Part shown: piece by piece, positions 54,829-64,000 of the stretch
How the letters are laid out: each line of letters starts with the position of its first letter
Position numbering within the stretch: the stretch's first letter is position 1
Origin: Endozoicomonas sp. Mp262
GTDB lineage: Bacteria > Pseudomonadota > Gammaproteobacteria > Pseudomonadales > Endozoicomonadaceae
Assembly: GCF_025643335.1 (NCBI RefSeq)
Contig: NZ_CP092489.1
Location: 1,778,001-1,842,000 of the forward strand
Reading direction: 5' to 3'
Length of the DNA: 64,000 nucleotides
Translations under genes and position numbers: made by a program
Notes under the pieces: generated by a model
What the model was told of the DNA's origin: nothing
The model's input: only the letters and a program-made list of their open reading frames with translations
Database searches by the model: none

Positions 54829-54864
54829 GCGAGATAGCTGCACCTGCATTATCTCGCTTTTTTT
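54829..54864 (+). terminator. Terminator/attenuator in the carA leader
   Basis: GCGAGATA and TATCTCGC pair and are followed by seven T, 54 bases before the carA start and inside the presumed leader RNA. In Pseudomonas carA is known to be attenuated by pyrimidines, so a similar role is likely here. Confidence 0.7.
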
Positions 54865-54917
54865 GGATCTACAGTTTGTAATAGAAAAACGCAGAAGTCA
54901 TAGAGTGGGAGGATCCT

Positions 54918-56057
54918 TTGACCAAGAGAGCCATTCTGGCTTTGGAGGATGGTACCATCTTCCAGGGCACTGCCATCGGAGCCGATGGCGAAACCTGTGG
55001 TGAAGTGGTTTTTAATACAGCCATGACAGGCTATCAGGAAATACTCACCGACCCTTCTTATTCCCGTCAGATCGTCACCCTTACTTATCCCCATATTGGC
55101 AATACCGGCACTACTCCTCTCGATCAGGAGTCAGAGTCCGTGCATGCCGCCGGCCTTGTTATCAGGGATCTGCCCCTGGTGGCCAGTAACTGGCGCAATA
55201 AACAGCCCCTTGCTGAATATCTTAAGTCCAGAAATACCCTTGCTATTGCCGGTGTTGATACCCGTAAATTAACGCGTATTTTACGGGACAAGGGAGCGCA
55301 GAAAGGCTGTATCGTTGCCGGGAATGCCATTAACCAGGAGGAGGCCATAAAAAAAGCACAGGCCTTTCCGGGCCTTGAGGGAATGGACCTGGCCAAGGAA
55401 GTTACGACGGCAAACAGCTATGACTGGCATGAAGGGATCTGGCAATTGGAATCTGACAGCCATCGAAGGGGTGGGCAGTTTGCCTGGCATATTGTGGCCT
55501 ATGACTTTGGTGTGAAGCGCAATATTTTGAGGATGCTGGTGGAAAGGGGGTGTCGGATCACGGTGGTACCGGCACAAACGCCAGCCAAGGATGTGTTGGC
55601 AATGAACCCTGATGGTGTCTTTTTGTCCAATGGTCCTGGAGACCCGGAACCCTGTAGCTATGCTATAGAGGCCATTCAGCAAATTCTGGAGCGGCGGTTG
55701 CCGGTATTCGGTATTTGTCTCGGGCATCAATTGTTGGCATTGGCCAGTGGTGCCACAACAGAAAAAATGAAATTTGGTCATCATGGTGCTAACCACCCGG
55801 TGCAGGATCTTGATACCGGTGCTGTGATGATAACCAGCCAGAACCATGGTTTTGCTGTGTCAGAGCACTCATTGCCTGACTGCTTAAGAGCAACCCATAA
55901 GTCACTGTTTGATGGCAGCCTGCAGGGGATAGAGCGGGTGGACACACCGGCCTTTAGTTTTCAGGGACATCCGGAAGCCAGCCCTGGCCCTCATGATGTG
56001 GCGGTTCTCTTTGACCGTTTTGTGACCATGCTTCAGTGTGGCTCCAGAAGGGGTTAA
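54918..56057 (+). CDS. carA: Carbamoyl-phosphate synthase small subunit CarA
   Basis: Glutamine amidotransferase subunit that passes ammonia to CarB. It has 379 residues from TTG 54918, fixed by GGGAGGA eight bases upstream. The N-terminal domain ([20 protein letters not shown]) precedes a class I GATase domain with the nucleophile Cys in [16 protein letters not shown] and the His/Glu pair in QGHPEASPG. It overlaps nothing and is followed by carB after 33 bases, as one operon. Both arginine and pyrimidine synthesis depend on it. Confidence 0.97.
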   Translation: MTKRAILALEDGTIFQGTAIGADGETCGEVVFNTAMTGYQEILTDPSYSRQIVTLTYPHIGNTGTTPLDQESESVHAAGLVIRDLPLVASNWRNKQPLAEYLKSRNTLAIAGVDTRKLTRILRDKGAQKGCIVAGNAINQEEAIKKAQAFPGLEGMDLAKEVTTANSYDWHEGIWQLESDSHRRGGQFAWHIVAYDFGVKRNILRMLVERGCRITVVPAQTPAKDVLAMNPDGVFLSNGPGDPEPCSYAIEAIQQILERRLPVFGICLGHQLLALASGATTEKMKFGHHGANHPVQDLDTGAVMITSQNHGFAVSEHSLPDCLRATHKSLFDGSLQGIERVDTPAFSFQGHPEASPGPHDVAVLFDRFVTMLQCGSRRG

Positions 56058-56090
56058 CCCGAATATTTCAGGATTGATGCGAGAATAACC

Positions 56091-59000
56091 ATGCCAAAAC
56101 GAACTGATATCGACAGTATCCTGATATTGGGTGCGGGTCCTATTGTCATAGGTCAGGCCTGTGAGTTCGACTACTCTGGAGCCCAGGCCTGTAAAGCCCT
56201 GAAAGAGGAGGGATACCGGGTTATTCTGGTGAACTCCAACCCCGCCACCATCATGACAGACCCCAGTATGGCGGATGCCACCTATATTGAGCCAATCCGC
56301 TGGGAAACCGTTGAAAAGATTATTGAACAGGAAAAGCCAGATGCCATCCTTCCTACCATGGGAGGGCAGACTGCGCTGAACTGCGCCCTGGATTTATTCC
56401 ATAAAGGGGTTTTGGAAAAGCATCAGATCACAATGATCGGTGCTAACCGGGATGCCATTGATAAGGCTGAAGACCGGGAGTTGTTTGACCGGGCCATGAA
56501 AAATATTGGCCTTGAAACGCCGAATTCTGGCATCGCCCATTCTATGGATGATGCCTTTGCCGTGCTTGAGCTGGTAGGCTTTCCCTGCATAATCCGCCCC
56601 TCTTTTACCATGGGAGGTTCTGGCGGGGGCATCGCTTATAACAAAGAAGAGTTTGAGGAGATCTGCAAAAGAGGGTTGGATCTTTCACCCACCAGTGAAC
56701 TGTTGATTGATGAATCCCTGATCGGCTGGAAAGAGTACGAGATGGAGGTGGTTCGTGATAGAAACGACAACTGCATTATTGTTTGCGCCATTGAGAACTT
56801 TGACCCAATGGGGGTTCATACCGGTGACTCAATTACCGTGGCGCCCGCGCAGACCTTAACGGATAAGGAATATCAGATTATGCGCAATGCCTCCATTGCG
56901 GTATTGCGTGAGATCGGTGTTGAAACCGGGGGTTCTAATGTCCAGTTCGGGATATGTCCTGATACCGGTCGCATGGTGGTGATAGAGATGAACCCCAGAG
57001 TTTCCCGTTCCTCTGCCCTGGCTTCCAAGGCAACCGGGTTTCCCATTGCCAAGGTGGCGGCAAAACTGGCAGTGGGGTACACCCTGGATGAGTTGCGCAA
57101 TGATATCACCGGTGGCTTGGTGCCGGCTTCCTTTGAGCCTGCCATTGACTACGTTGTGACTAAAATTCCCCGCTTTGCCTTTGAGAAATTTCCCAGGGCA
57201 GATTCACGGCTGACCACCCAGATGAAGTCTGTGGGTGAGGTAATGGCTATTGGTCGTACGTTTCAGGAGTCCGTTCAGAAAGCGCTACGTGGGCTGGAAA
57301 CCGGAGCCACCGGTTTTACACCCAGGGTGGATACAAAGGCAGAAGATGTGCTGGACACTATTCGGGCTGAACTGGTGACACCCAGGGCTGACCGGATTTT
57401 CTATGTGGCAGATGCTTTCCGGGCGGGTATGTCTGTGGAGGATATCTTTCAGGCCTGCCAGATTGATCCCTGGTTCCTGGTTCAGATTGAAGACCTGGTC
57501 AATGAAGAACGGAATCTTGCCGGGTTAGGGTTGATAGAGCTTGATGCAGAGTTGCTGTTCAGGCTCAAGCAAAAAGGCTTTAGTGATGCACGCCTGGCGC
57601 AGTTGCTAAACGTCAAGGAAGCGGACCTTCGTCGGCACCGCCTTGAGCTGGGTATCAAGCCTGTCTACAAGCGAGTGGATACCTGTAGTGCCGAGTTTGA
57701 GGCCACCACGGCTTATATGTATTCCACCTTTGAAGAAGAATGTGAATCCCAGCCATCAGATAACAAAAAAATTATGGTGATTGGTGGTGGGCCTAACCGG
57801 ATTGGCCAGGGGATAGAGTTCGATTACTGCTGTGTTCATGCGGCCCTGGCGGCCCGGGAAGATGGTTATGAAACCATCATGGTTAACTGTAATCCGGAAA
57901 CTGTATCCACAGACTATGACACCTCTGACCGGCTCTACTTTGAACCGGTTACCCTGGAGGATGTGCTCTCCATTATTCAGGTGGAAAAACCTTTTGGGGT
58001 CATCGTTCAATACGGCGGGCAGACGCCATTAAAGTTAGCCCGGGATCTGGAGGCAGAGGGTGTGCCCATTATTGGCACCAGCCCGGAGGCCATTGATCAG
58101 GCAGAAGACCGTGAGCGCTTTCAACAGATGATCTCTCGTCTTGGACTGTTGCAGCCAGATAACGCCACGGCCCGATCCGCTGAAGATGCCATTAAGAAAG
58201 CGGCAGACATTGGTTATCCGCTGGTGGTGCGGCCCTCCTATGTTTTGGGTGGCAGGGCTATGGAGATCGTTGCAGACAAGGCAAGTTTAAATCGCTACAT
58301 GACTGAGGCGGTTCAGGTTTCCAATGACAGTCCGGTATTACTGGATTATTTCCTGAACCGTGCGGTGGAAATTGATGTGGATGCCGTCTGTGATGGCAAG
58401 CAGGTGGTGATCGGTGCCATTATGCAGCATATCGAGCAGGCGGGTATTCATTCGGGAGATTCCGGTTGCTCATTGCCTCCCTATAGCTTAAGTCCCGGAA
58501 TACAGGATGAAATTCGCCGACAAGTCACCAGCATGGCACTGGAGCTGGGTGTTATTGGATTGATGAATGTCCAGCTGGCTATCCAGGATGGCAAGATCTA
58601 TGTTATTGAGGTAAATCCCAGGGCATCAAGAACCGTACCTTTTGTATCCAAATGTATTGGTCGTTCACTGGCAAAAGTTGCGGCCAGGGTCATGATGGGG
58701 AAAAGTCTGGAAGAGGTGGGGTTTACGGAAGAAATTATTCCACCCTATTACTGTGTCAAAGAGGCTATATTTCCATTCAATAAATTCCCGGGGGTTGACC
58801 CTGTCCTTGGGCCAGAGATGAAATCCACCGGTGAGGTGATGGGGGTGGGTGCCTCTTTCCCTGAGGCTTATCATAAAGCGCAGCTTGCTGCTAAAATGCA
58901 ATTGCCAAAAAAAGGGCGAGTGATTATCAGTGTTCGGGATTTTGACAAGCCTGAAGTGCCGATGTTAGCCCGGCTACTCATGGATACTGGTTTTGAGTTA

Positions 59001-59312
59001 CTGGCCACCAGGGGGACTGCCAAGGTAATAGAAGAAGCGGGTCTGCCTGTGAAAGCGGTCAATAAAGTGAAGCAGGGACGGCCTCATCTGGTGGACATGA
59101 TTGTCAATGGTGAGATAGCCTTTGTTGTTAATACCACTGATGGTCGCCAGGCCCTATCGGATTCCTATACAATCCGTCGCTCCGCTCTCACCAACAAAGT
59201 GCTTTATACCACCACTATGGCGGGTGCGGAAGCTATTGCCAGGGCCATAGCCTTCGGTTCAGAGAAGGTGGTCAGGCGGCTTCAGGATTTACATGCCAAA
59301 TATGGTTTCTGA
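56091..59312 (+). CDS. carB: Carbamoyl-phosphate synthase large subunit CarB
   Basis: Makes carbamoyl phosphate from bicarbonate, ammonia and two ATP. The 1073-residue protein has the expected internal duplication of carboxy-phosphate and carbamoyl-phosphate ATP-grasp halves, starting with [20 protein letters not shown] near residue 9 and [20 protein letters not shown] near 561. [16 protein letters not shown] and [16 protein letters not shown] are the matched ATP-grasp motifs. The C-terminal 130 residues form the allosteric domain bound by UMP and ornithine in E. coli. Length is standard. Confidence 0.98.
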   Translation: MPKRTDIDSILILGAGPIVIGQACEFDYSGAQACKALKEEGYRVILVNSNPATIMTDPSMADATYIEPIRWETVEKIIEQEKPDAILPTMGGQTALNCALDLFHKGVLEKHQITMIGANRDAIDKAEDRELFDRAMKNIGLETPNSGIAHSMDDAFAVLELVGFPCIIRPSFTMGGSGGGIAYNKEEFEEICKRGLDLSPTSELLIDESLIGWKEYEMEVVRDRNDNCIIVCAIENFDPMGVHTGDSITVAPAQTLTDKEYQIMRNASIAVLREIGVETGGSNVQFGICPDTGRMVVIEMNPRVSRSSALASKATGFPIAKVAAKLAVGYTLDELRNDITGGLVPASFEPAIDYVVTKIPRFAFEKFPRADSRLTTQMKSVGEVMAIGRTFQESVQKALRGLETGATGFTPRVDTKAEDVLDTIRAELVTPRADRIFYVADAFRAGMSVEDIFQACQIDPWFLVQIEDLVNEERNLAGLGLIELDAELLFRLKQKGFSDARLAQLLNVKEADLRRHRLELGIKPVYKRVDTCSAEFEATTAYMYSTFEEECESQPSDNKKIMVIGGGPNRIGQGIEFDYCCVHAALAAREDGYETIMVNCNPETVSTDYDTSDRLYFEPVTLEDVLSIIQVEKPFGVIVQYGGQTPLKLARDLEAEGVPIIGTSPEAIDQAEDRERFQQMISRLGLLQPDNATARSAEDAIKKAADIGYPLVVRPSYVLGGRAMEIVADKASLNRYMTEAVQVSNDSPVLLDYFLNRAVEIDVDAVCDGKQVVIGAIMQHIEQAGIHSGDSGCSLPPYSLSPGIQDEIRRQVTSMALELGVIGLMNVQLAIQDGKIYVIEVNPRASRTVPFVSKCIGRSLAKVAARVMMGKSLEEVGFTEEIIPPYYCVKEAIFPFNKFPGVDPVLGPEMKSTGEVMGVGASFPEAYHKAQLAAKMQLPKKGRVIISVRDFDKPEVPMLARLLMDTGFELLATRGTAKVIEEAGLPVKAVNKVKQGRPHLVDMIVNGEIAFVVNTTDGRQALSDSYTIRRSALTNKVLYTTTMAGAEAIARAIAFGSEKVVRRLQDLHAKYGF

Positions 59313-59329
59313 CCTCAAGGTAAGATTGG

Positions 59330-59806
59330 ATGAATCGAATTCCTATGACTGTGGAGGGCGAAAAAGCCCTCCGTGAAGAGCTCACCCGACTGAAAGGTGT
59401 TGAGCGTCCCCGTATCTCCCAGGCTATTGCCGAGGCGAGAGAGCTGGGTGACCTGAAAGAGAATGCTGAATATCATGCTGCCCGTGAGCAACAGGGGTTT
59501 GTTGAGGCGCGCATCAAGGATATTGAAGGCAAGCTCTCCCATGCCCAGGTTATCGATATTACCACTATCACCAAAACCGGTAAGGTTATTTTTGGTGTGA
59601 CTTTACAGCTGGTTAACCTGGAAGATGACCAGGAAGTGGAGTACAAAATTGTCGGGGATGATGAGGCTGATATTAAAGCGAACAAAATCTCTGTGAACTC
59701 TCCCATTGCCCGTGCGCTTATCGGCAAGGAAGAAGGTGATGTGGTGGTTGTGAACACACCTTCTGGCCAGGTTGAGTATGAAATTGATGAGGTTCAGCAC
59801 GTCTGA
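59330..59806 (+). CDS. greA: Transcription elongation factor GreA
   Basis: Rescues backtracked RNA polymerase by stimulating transcript cleavage. It has 158 residues: an N-terminal coiled coil with the acidic tip [18 protein letters not shown] (Asp/Glu that reach the active site) and a C-terminal FKBP-like domain ([20 protein letters not shown], then [16 protein letters not shown]). It follows carB by 17 bases and is probably in the same transcript. Confidence 0.97.
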   Translation: MNRIPMTVEGEKALREELTRLKGVERPRISQAIAEARELGDLKENAEYHAAREQQGFVEARIKDIEGKLSHAQVIDITTITKTGKVIFGVTLQLVNLEDDQEVEYKIVGDDEADIKANKISVNSPIARALIGKEEGDVVVVNTPSGQVEYEIDEVQHV

Positions 59807-59897
59807 TTGAAGCTGGCAGCTGCTACTTGCTGTGGTAGCTGTCTAAGTCAAATCACGCCACACTGCTTCCCGGTAAAGTGACTGCACATTAACCTTC

Positions 59898-60746
59898 TTA
59901 TTGAGCTAATAATGCATTGACTACTTCAAGCATGTGGGCGAAGTCTTCTTTTCCGTTTACTTTTGGTAGCATTGTCCGGTCTATAAGGTATCGTCCATTG
60001 ACTAACATGGCAGGGATTCTGGTCACTTGAGCCTTTTCAGTGAAATCTGCTAATGATTGAATGGTGCTGTCCTCAACGGGGTTAATCCCCTGGCTTGACA
60101 GGTACTCTTTGCAATGGTGCCATTCTTCCAGTGACCCAGGCATAAGTTCGCTGGAGCTGGCCATCATGGGTGGGGCAGTACTACTGGAACCTGTCACTTC
60201 TTTCCAGCATTGTATAAATGTACTTGCTATTTCAGTACGTTTTGATTTCACTAACTCTTTCTCATTCCTCCCACATTGCGTTCTGATATTTTGCAAAAAC
60301 TGAGACCATTGAACATCTTCTATGCTCGCTCCTCTTTGATAATAAAAATCAAGACTGTGATATAAAAGCGCAAAGGGTGAATCATATTTATTATAGAAAG
60401 CAGAATTAGTCTCATCACGCTGAAGCCGGTGCACCTTTATTACTTTTGCCTGCTGAAATAAGTTTTTCCAAACTTTTGCTTTTGACAGACCTTGAGTCTC
60501 ACGCTCTAACTCCTCATCCAGTTTTGAGCAAAGAGGGCAGTTAAGAGAAGTAAATTGAATGACTGTCGACGTTTGAGTTGAACTGCCTGAACCCAGTAAA
60601 TAATGAAGGGTTTTTGGCAACGCTACTCTGGTCTCAAGCCCCCTGTAGTCTCTGCCTTTTACCGGAATAAGTGCAAAGGTGAGAGATGAGGACAGTAGAG
60701 AGATAGTGAAAGCCAAGGTGAACGCTAACCCATGTGTTGCAAACAT
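59898..60746 (-). CDS. Exported DsbA-like thiol:disulfide protein
   Basis: 282 residues from ATG 60746 with a signal peptide (FTLAFTISLLSSSLTFA). The thioredoxin-fold motif FTSLNCPLCSKLDEE has the redox pair CPLC near residue 75-78, and TRIPAMLVNGRYLID near the C-terminus supplies the cis-Pro loop and following strand typical of DsbA relatives. The helical insert between them is longer than usual, with two extra Cys. Probably works in the periplasm as an oxidase or isomerase; the substrate is unknown. Accessory between greA and yhbY. Confidence 0.8.
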   Translation of the reverse strand: MFATHGLAFTLAFTISLLSSSLTFALIPVKGRDYRGLETRVALPKTLHYLLGSGSSTQTSTVIQFTSLNCPLCSKLDEELERETQGLSKAKVWKNLFQQAKVIKVHRLQRDETNSAFYNKYDSPFALLYHSLDFYYQRGASIEDVQWSQFLQNIRTQCGRNEKELVKSKRTEIASTFIQCWKEVTGSSSTAPPMMASSSELMPGSLEEWHHCKEYLSSQGINPVEDSTIQSLADFTEKAQVTRIPAMLVNGRYLIDRTMLPKVNGKEDFAHMLEVVNALLAQ

Positions 60747-60921
60747 AGCCAATATCTCTGATGCTTCTTGAAAGCTATTTTATCGGTATAGCTGATGTGG
60801 GTTTTTTGGTTAGACTGATTCTTCAGGAAAAATTAAGTGGAAATATCTTCGGGTTAACTTGTTTTTTTGGTCGATAAAAATAGATCATATCTGATGTTAT
60901 CAGGAAGAAAGTCCACTGATA

Positions 60922-60946
60922 ATCCGCTACCAGTCAGGTAGCGGAT
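60922..60946 (-). terminator. Hairpin after yhbY
   Basis: ATCCGCTACC and GGTAGCGGAT pair perfectly around AGTCA, 11 bases beyond the yhbY stop. No strong T run follows. Confidence 0.5.
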
Positions 60947-60956
60947 AAGGGTTCGT

Positions 60957-61265
60957 TTAAGAAGGGCGGGTTAAATTGGACAGCATAGGGTTCGGCTCTG
61001 CCGCTGACTTGTAGATCAGGGCGATCTTGCCAATGGTCTGTACCACTTCAGCTTCGGTTTTTTGGCACAGTTCTACAATCAGCTGCTGTTTCACTTCCCG
61101 GTCACCCACAGCAAATTTAACCTTGATCAGTTCATGATCGTCGAGGGCGCGAAGGGTTTCGGTAATAACCCCCTCAGTGAGTCCCTTGTCAGCAACAATG
61201 ACAACGGGTTTGAGGTTGTGGCCAATGGCACGAAACTGCTTCTTTTTTGCGGCGGTAAGACTCAT
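60957..61265 (-). CDS. yhbY: Ribosome assembly RNA-binding protein YhbY
   Basis: A 102-residue CRM-domain protein that binds pre-50S particles. ATG 61265 (MSLTAAKKKQFRAIGHNLKP) is used. The GxxG loop is VVIVADKGLTEGVI and the rest LIKVKFAVGDREVKQQLI fits the family. Backbone gene, facing carB-greA. In relatives rlmE and ftsH lie on its other side; here an ISKra4-type element begins 100 bases away. Confidence 0.95.
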   Translation of the reverse strand: MSLTAAKKKQFRAIGHNLKPVVIVADKGLTEGVITETLRALDDHELIKVKFAVGDREVKQQLIVELCQKTEAEVVQTIGKIALIYKSAAEPNPMLSNLTRPS

Positions 61266-61364
61266 TTTTTGCAATCCTGGAACGAAAACGGGCGATTTTA
61301 CGCTGATCTGGCTAAAATTACAGTCCGGGTTGGCAGGCCAATCTCATTTGGCGCTTCAAATAGA

Positions 61365-62974
61365 TTGGGTGAAAGTCTCATATTGACCACAACTAAACAC
61401 TGCCACCTTTCTCAGGGAATGGTATGACATTGCTTGTAGCAGCCTTGGTGACTTTCTCGCAATAAGTTGCAGCAAATAACTTCCAGCCATTTTCAAACCA
61501 GTGGCTCTGAACTAATGACCGAAGCGTCAATATGCCCTGACCACCCGGATTTCTCCAGCGCATACCTGAGCACTTCATCCGCTGGGTAACCAAGGTTTTA
61601 CAGGCTGCCTCTACCACACCAGAGCCGATCGGAAGGTTATTCGACAAGTGTTCAGCATAGCGCATACGCTGGCGATTTTTTCTGAAATACTCCAGCTCGG
61701 TCTTTAATTTTGAGCGGCGCGGATGCTTTTTATGCTGATAAGCCAGGGCTTTAATAATGCGCTCAACCCCATCAAGTTCCTCTTTGAGGACGTGTCGGTA
61801 AGTGACAAACTTTTCTTTGGACTTGATGCTGTTTTCTCCATAAGCCTGGTCAAATGCTTTCTTCAGGTGATCGGCTGCGTGGTAGTAATCAATAACCTCA
61901 ACACCCGCTGGTAGTTCCCGGGAAAGGTATGACCAGTTGTCCTTGGCGCCATCAGCGACTTTGACCAGTGACAGCTGTGGCTTTTGTCGCAACGCTTCTT
62001 GCAATAGTGCTGACAAAGACTGCTTGAGTGTGAGTTTTTTAGTTTCTGGCATTCGTCCTATGCGGACTGTTGATAAACGCTCCCCCTGTTGATCGTAAAA
62101 CGACAAAGTTCCGCAACTGGCCTCCTTGCAACCTGTTGGCCCTTGAGTCCGTTTGCCTTCAGAAGCGCTCCTGGCTCGCTTTTCTACTCGTTTGCCATCT
62201 TTCATGGGCAGCATAACGCCATCCAGGGAGGCGGCTACTGTGACCGCATTGGTGGGCACGTTAAGTTTCTCAATAAGCATCTCTTCAAAAGGCTCACGGT
62301 GCTGTTCCCACTGAGTATTAAATTGCCTGGGGAAACGAGCAAGACTGCTTTCTGAGGGAGACATACCTCCCATGAGATCAAGGAGGCTTTTTGCTTCACC
62401 GGGAGACATTTGAGCAACAACCCAGGCAGCTTGCTTTGCAGCCCGAGGCGTCCAGAAGCCTTCCACGATCCCGGCTTTCAACTCCATGGGCACGATACAC
62501 GGCTCTTTGCCGTTACGGTAAAGTGTTCGCATAACCCGGACTGAACCAACCGCTGTCTGGTAGGTTTTATAACTGCGCAACACCTGCTTATAAGTGATCC
62601 CGCTGACCTCAATAGCTGGGGTATCAATATCAAGCTCAGCCAGCGCCTCTGCTAAAAAATCTTGCTGAGCTTGATTAAAGAGAGCATTAACGGTCTGCTC
62701 AAACTCTTCAAAGTGCCTGATAGGATTGCCAGACTCTCGCAGAGCCTGCAATTGGTGGCCTAACCGTTGAATCGCATCACAAGAAATGGTGGCGGCTTCA
62801 GTCCGTAGCTGACATACTTCCATGGGGCGGCCTCTCACTGGCAAGGTGTTGTGTGCTATCAACATCATACCTGTGATTGGCTGCCTTCTGTTTAAGCATT
62901 GAAAAAATAGCTGCCTACTACTTTCCCCGGTTGGCAAGCTGAAGAAGCTCGGTCAATTTGAGACTTTCACCCAA
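61365..62974 (-). mobile_element. ISKra4-family insertion sequence
   Basis: Inverted ends TTGGGTGAAAGTCTCA(T/A)ATTGACC on both sides (61365-61388 and 62951-62974). TAGA flanks the element (61361-61364, 62975-62978) as a probable 4-bp duplication. About 1610 bp. Confidence 0.85.
61393..62823 (-). CDS. ISKra4-family transposase
   Basis: 476 residues from ATG 62823 (MEVCQLRTEAATISC) with GAGAGG upstream; ATGs at 62865 and 62868 are alternatives. Family features include AASLDGVMLPMKDGKR, SLVKVADGAKDNWSYL, VIDYYHAADHLKKAF and the ending IGSGVVEAACKTLVTQRMKC, which carry the DDE-type residues of this family. The frame is intact and the ends match, so the element may be active. Confidence 0.9.
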   Translation of the reverse strand: MEVCQLRTEAATISCDAIQRLGHQLQALRESGNPIRHFEEFEQTVNALFNQAQQDFLAEALAELDIDTPAIEVSGITYKQVLRSYKTYQTAVGSVRVMRTLYRNGKEPCIVPMELKAGIVEGFWTPRAAKQAAWVVAQMSPGEAKSLLDLMGGMSPSESSLARFPRQFNTQWEQHREPFEEMLIEKLNVPTNAVTVAASLDGVMLPMKDGKRVEKRARSASEGKRTQGPTGCKEASCGTLSFYDQQGERLSTVRIGRMPETKKLTLKQSLSALLQEALRQKPQLSLVKVADGAKDNWSYLSRELPAGVEVIDYYHAADHLKKAFDQAYGENSIKSKEKFVTYRHVLKEELDGVERIIKALAYQHKKHPRRSKLKTELEYFRKNRQRMRYAEHLSNNLPIGSGVVEAACKTLVTQRMKCSGMRWRNPGGQGILTLRSLVQSHWFENGWKLFAATYCEKVTKAATSNVIPFPEKGGSV

Positions 62975-63183
62975 TAGATTCCTTTCGTTGTATAAATTTC
63001 AGATCTTTGGGCTTTATAAGCTTATGGGAAAATAATCTAGTACATTGGTACAAATACTGATTTCTGAATACGTGGTGATACTCCAATAATCATCGGTGAT
63101 AAAGTCCTTTTGATGTCGCGGAAAAACAACACAATTTTTCTATAGATATCTGTAATGTAAAAAGACCCAGTGGAATAAAGTAA

Positions 63184-64000
63184 ATGTCTTTTGCAGTTAT
63201 TGCCAATATCCTGATTATGGTAGGACTTATAGCCCTGCTTTATCGTTTCCAGAAACAGTATATGCCTTTTACCAGGCGGGTATTTATTGCCCTGGGCATG
63301 GGTATTGGCTTTGGTGCCTGTTTACAGATGTTCTATGGCTCTGGCTCTGATGTGGTAACCCACTCCATAAGCTGGTTCAATATTGTTGGCAATGGCTATG
63401 TTGGCTTATTGAAAATGATCATTGTGCCACTGGTCATGGTATCGGTTATCTCGGCCATTCTGAAACTGAAAGGTGCGGGTACCTTAGGTCGAATCAGTGG
63501 CTGGATTCTTACGTTACTGATGGTGACGGTCTCTATTTCTGCGGTGATAGGCATACTATCAGCATTAGGCTTTGGCCTGAGCGCTGAGGCAATCACGTCC
63601 GGTGCCCGAGAGGTTTCCCGTGGCGAGCATCTGATTTCTACGGCAGCTACCATTCAGGATCTGTCTATTCCCAATATGCTGATCAGCCTTATCCCCTCCA
63701 ATCCCTTCCTGGATATGACCGGAGCGCGTAGTACATCCATTATTGGTGTGGTTATTTTCTCTGCTTTTATCGGTGTTTCCGCTTTGGGCTTACATCGCAA
63801 AAAGCCTGAGCTTGCCGCTCGTTTTGACAGTACCGTTGAAGTGGCCCATGCCCTGGTTATGCGAATGGTGACTCTGGTTTTAAGGTTGACGCCGTTTGGT
63901 GTCCTGGCCTTAATGACCAAAGTGGTTGCGGGCAGTAATATCAGTGACATTATGCAGTTGATTCGGTTTGTGCTGGCATCCTATGCCGCCCTGTTTGCCG
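63184..64000 (+). CDS. tcyP: L-cystine/dicarboxylate:cation symporter (TcyP type), cut by window edge
   Basis: The first 272 codons of a DAACS-family symporter, which takes up L-cystine with protons or sodium in TcyP/YdjN. ATG 63184 follows GGAATAAAG. MSFAVIANILIMVGLIALLY and the NGYVGLLKMIIVPLVMVSVI segment are characteristic, as is LIPSNPFLDMTGARSTSIIG; at least six membrane segments are visible. The C-terminus with the substrate site lies beyond the right edge. TcyP is the best guess within the family. Confidence 0.85.
   Translation, partial: MSFAVIANILIMVGLIALLYRFQKQYMPFTRRVFIALGMGIGFGACLQMFYGSGSDVVTHSISWFNIVGNGYVGLLKMIIVPLVMVSVISAILKLKGAGTLGRISGWILTLLMVTVSISAVIGILSALGFGLSAEAITSGAREVSRGEHLISTAATIQDLSIPNMLISLIPSNPFLDMTGARSTSIIGVVIFSAFIGVSALGLHRKKPELAARFDSTVEVAHALVMRMVTLVLRLTPFGVLALMTKVVAGSNISDIMQLIRFVLASYAALFA

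Overview
The window reads as a chromosomal segment of a host-associated marine gammaproteobacterium, most like the Endozoicomonas / Oceanospirillales type (inference from gene content, not a database search). Its backbone is the gene order known from Pseudomonas and relatives: ssrA, smpB, ratA, ratB, bamE, fur, recN, grpE, dnaK, dnaJ, dapB, carA, carB, greA, yhbY. Every member is present and in order. The backbone has been opened at several points by accessory DNA: between smpB and ratA (sodium symporter, nested insertion sequences, uhp hexose-phosphate system), recN and grpE (secreted class-3 lipase), dnaJ and dapB (HigA-type antitoxin, plasmid-like partition genes, pilU), dapB and carA (16 kb of insertion sequences, palindromic repeats, toxin-antitoxin remnants and small secreted proteins), greA and yhbY (DsbA-like protein), and beyond yhbY (ISKra4-family element and a cystine transporter cut by the right edge).

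Layout. 1-11.1 kb: a CPA1 sodium/proton antiporter and a group of A+T-rich genes for probably exported proteins. Two of these combine a signal peptide, an F-box-like segment and WD40 or presumed propeller sequence, and another carries repeated basic-hydrophobic/SDTP motifs. 11.3-12.4 kb: tmRNA and its partner SmpB. 12.7-19.0 kb: an NSS-family symporter whose last helix was cut off by a three-level nest of insertion sequences, resolvable to the base with 9-bp target duplications at each level. 19.4-24.5 kb: uhpT, then uhpA-uhpB-uhpC. 24.6-34.0 kb: ratAB, bamE, fur, recN (with a LexA box), lipase, grpE-dnaK-dnaJ (heat-shock promoters). 34.0-37.7 kb: HigA antitoxin with a vestige of HigB, a parA/RHH pair flanked by two DnaA-box repeats, and pilU. 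38.1-38.9 kb: dapB.

38.9-54.9 kb is the most rearranged part. It holds BrnA with a broken BrnT, a 60-bp-repeat secreted peptide, a small gene split by an IS4-like element and followed by an attC-like site (suggesting integron-type cassettes), two IS630-family elements with frameshifted transposases, a 364-bp multi-armed palindrome, eight copies of a dispersed palindrome, a Fic protein, a frameshifted ankyrin gene, and two partial copies of the start of carA that share the same right border. 54.9-61.3 kb returns to the backbone (carA, carB, greA, yhbY).

Working together: uhpABCT senses and imports sugar phosphates; ssrA/smpB rescue stalled ribosomes; grpE/dnaK/dnaJ form the Hsp70 machine; carAB make carbamoyl phosphate for arginine and pyrimidines. 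The F-box/WD40, ankyrin, Fic and lipase genes together suggest an organism that exports eukaryote-like effectors. That last step is inference; no secretion system is in the window.
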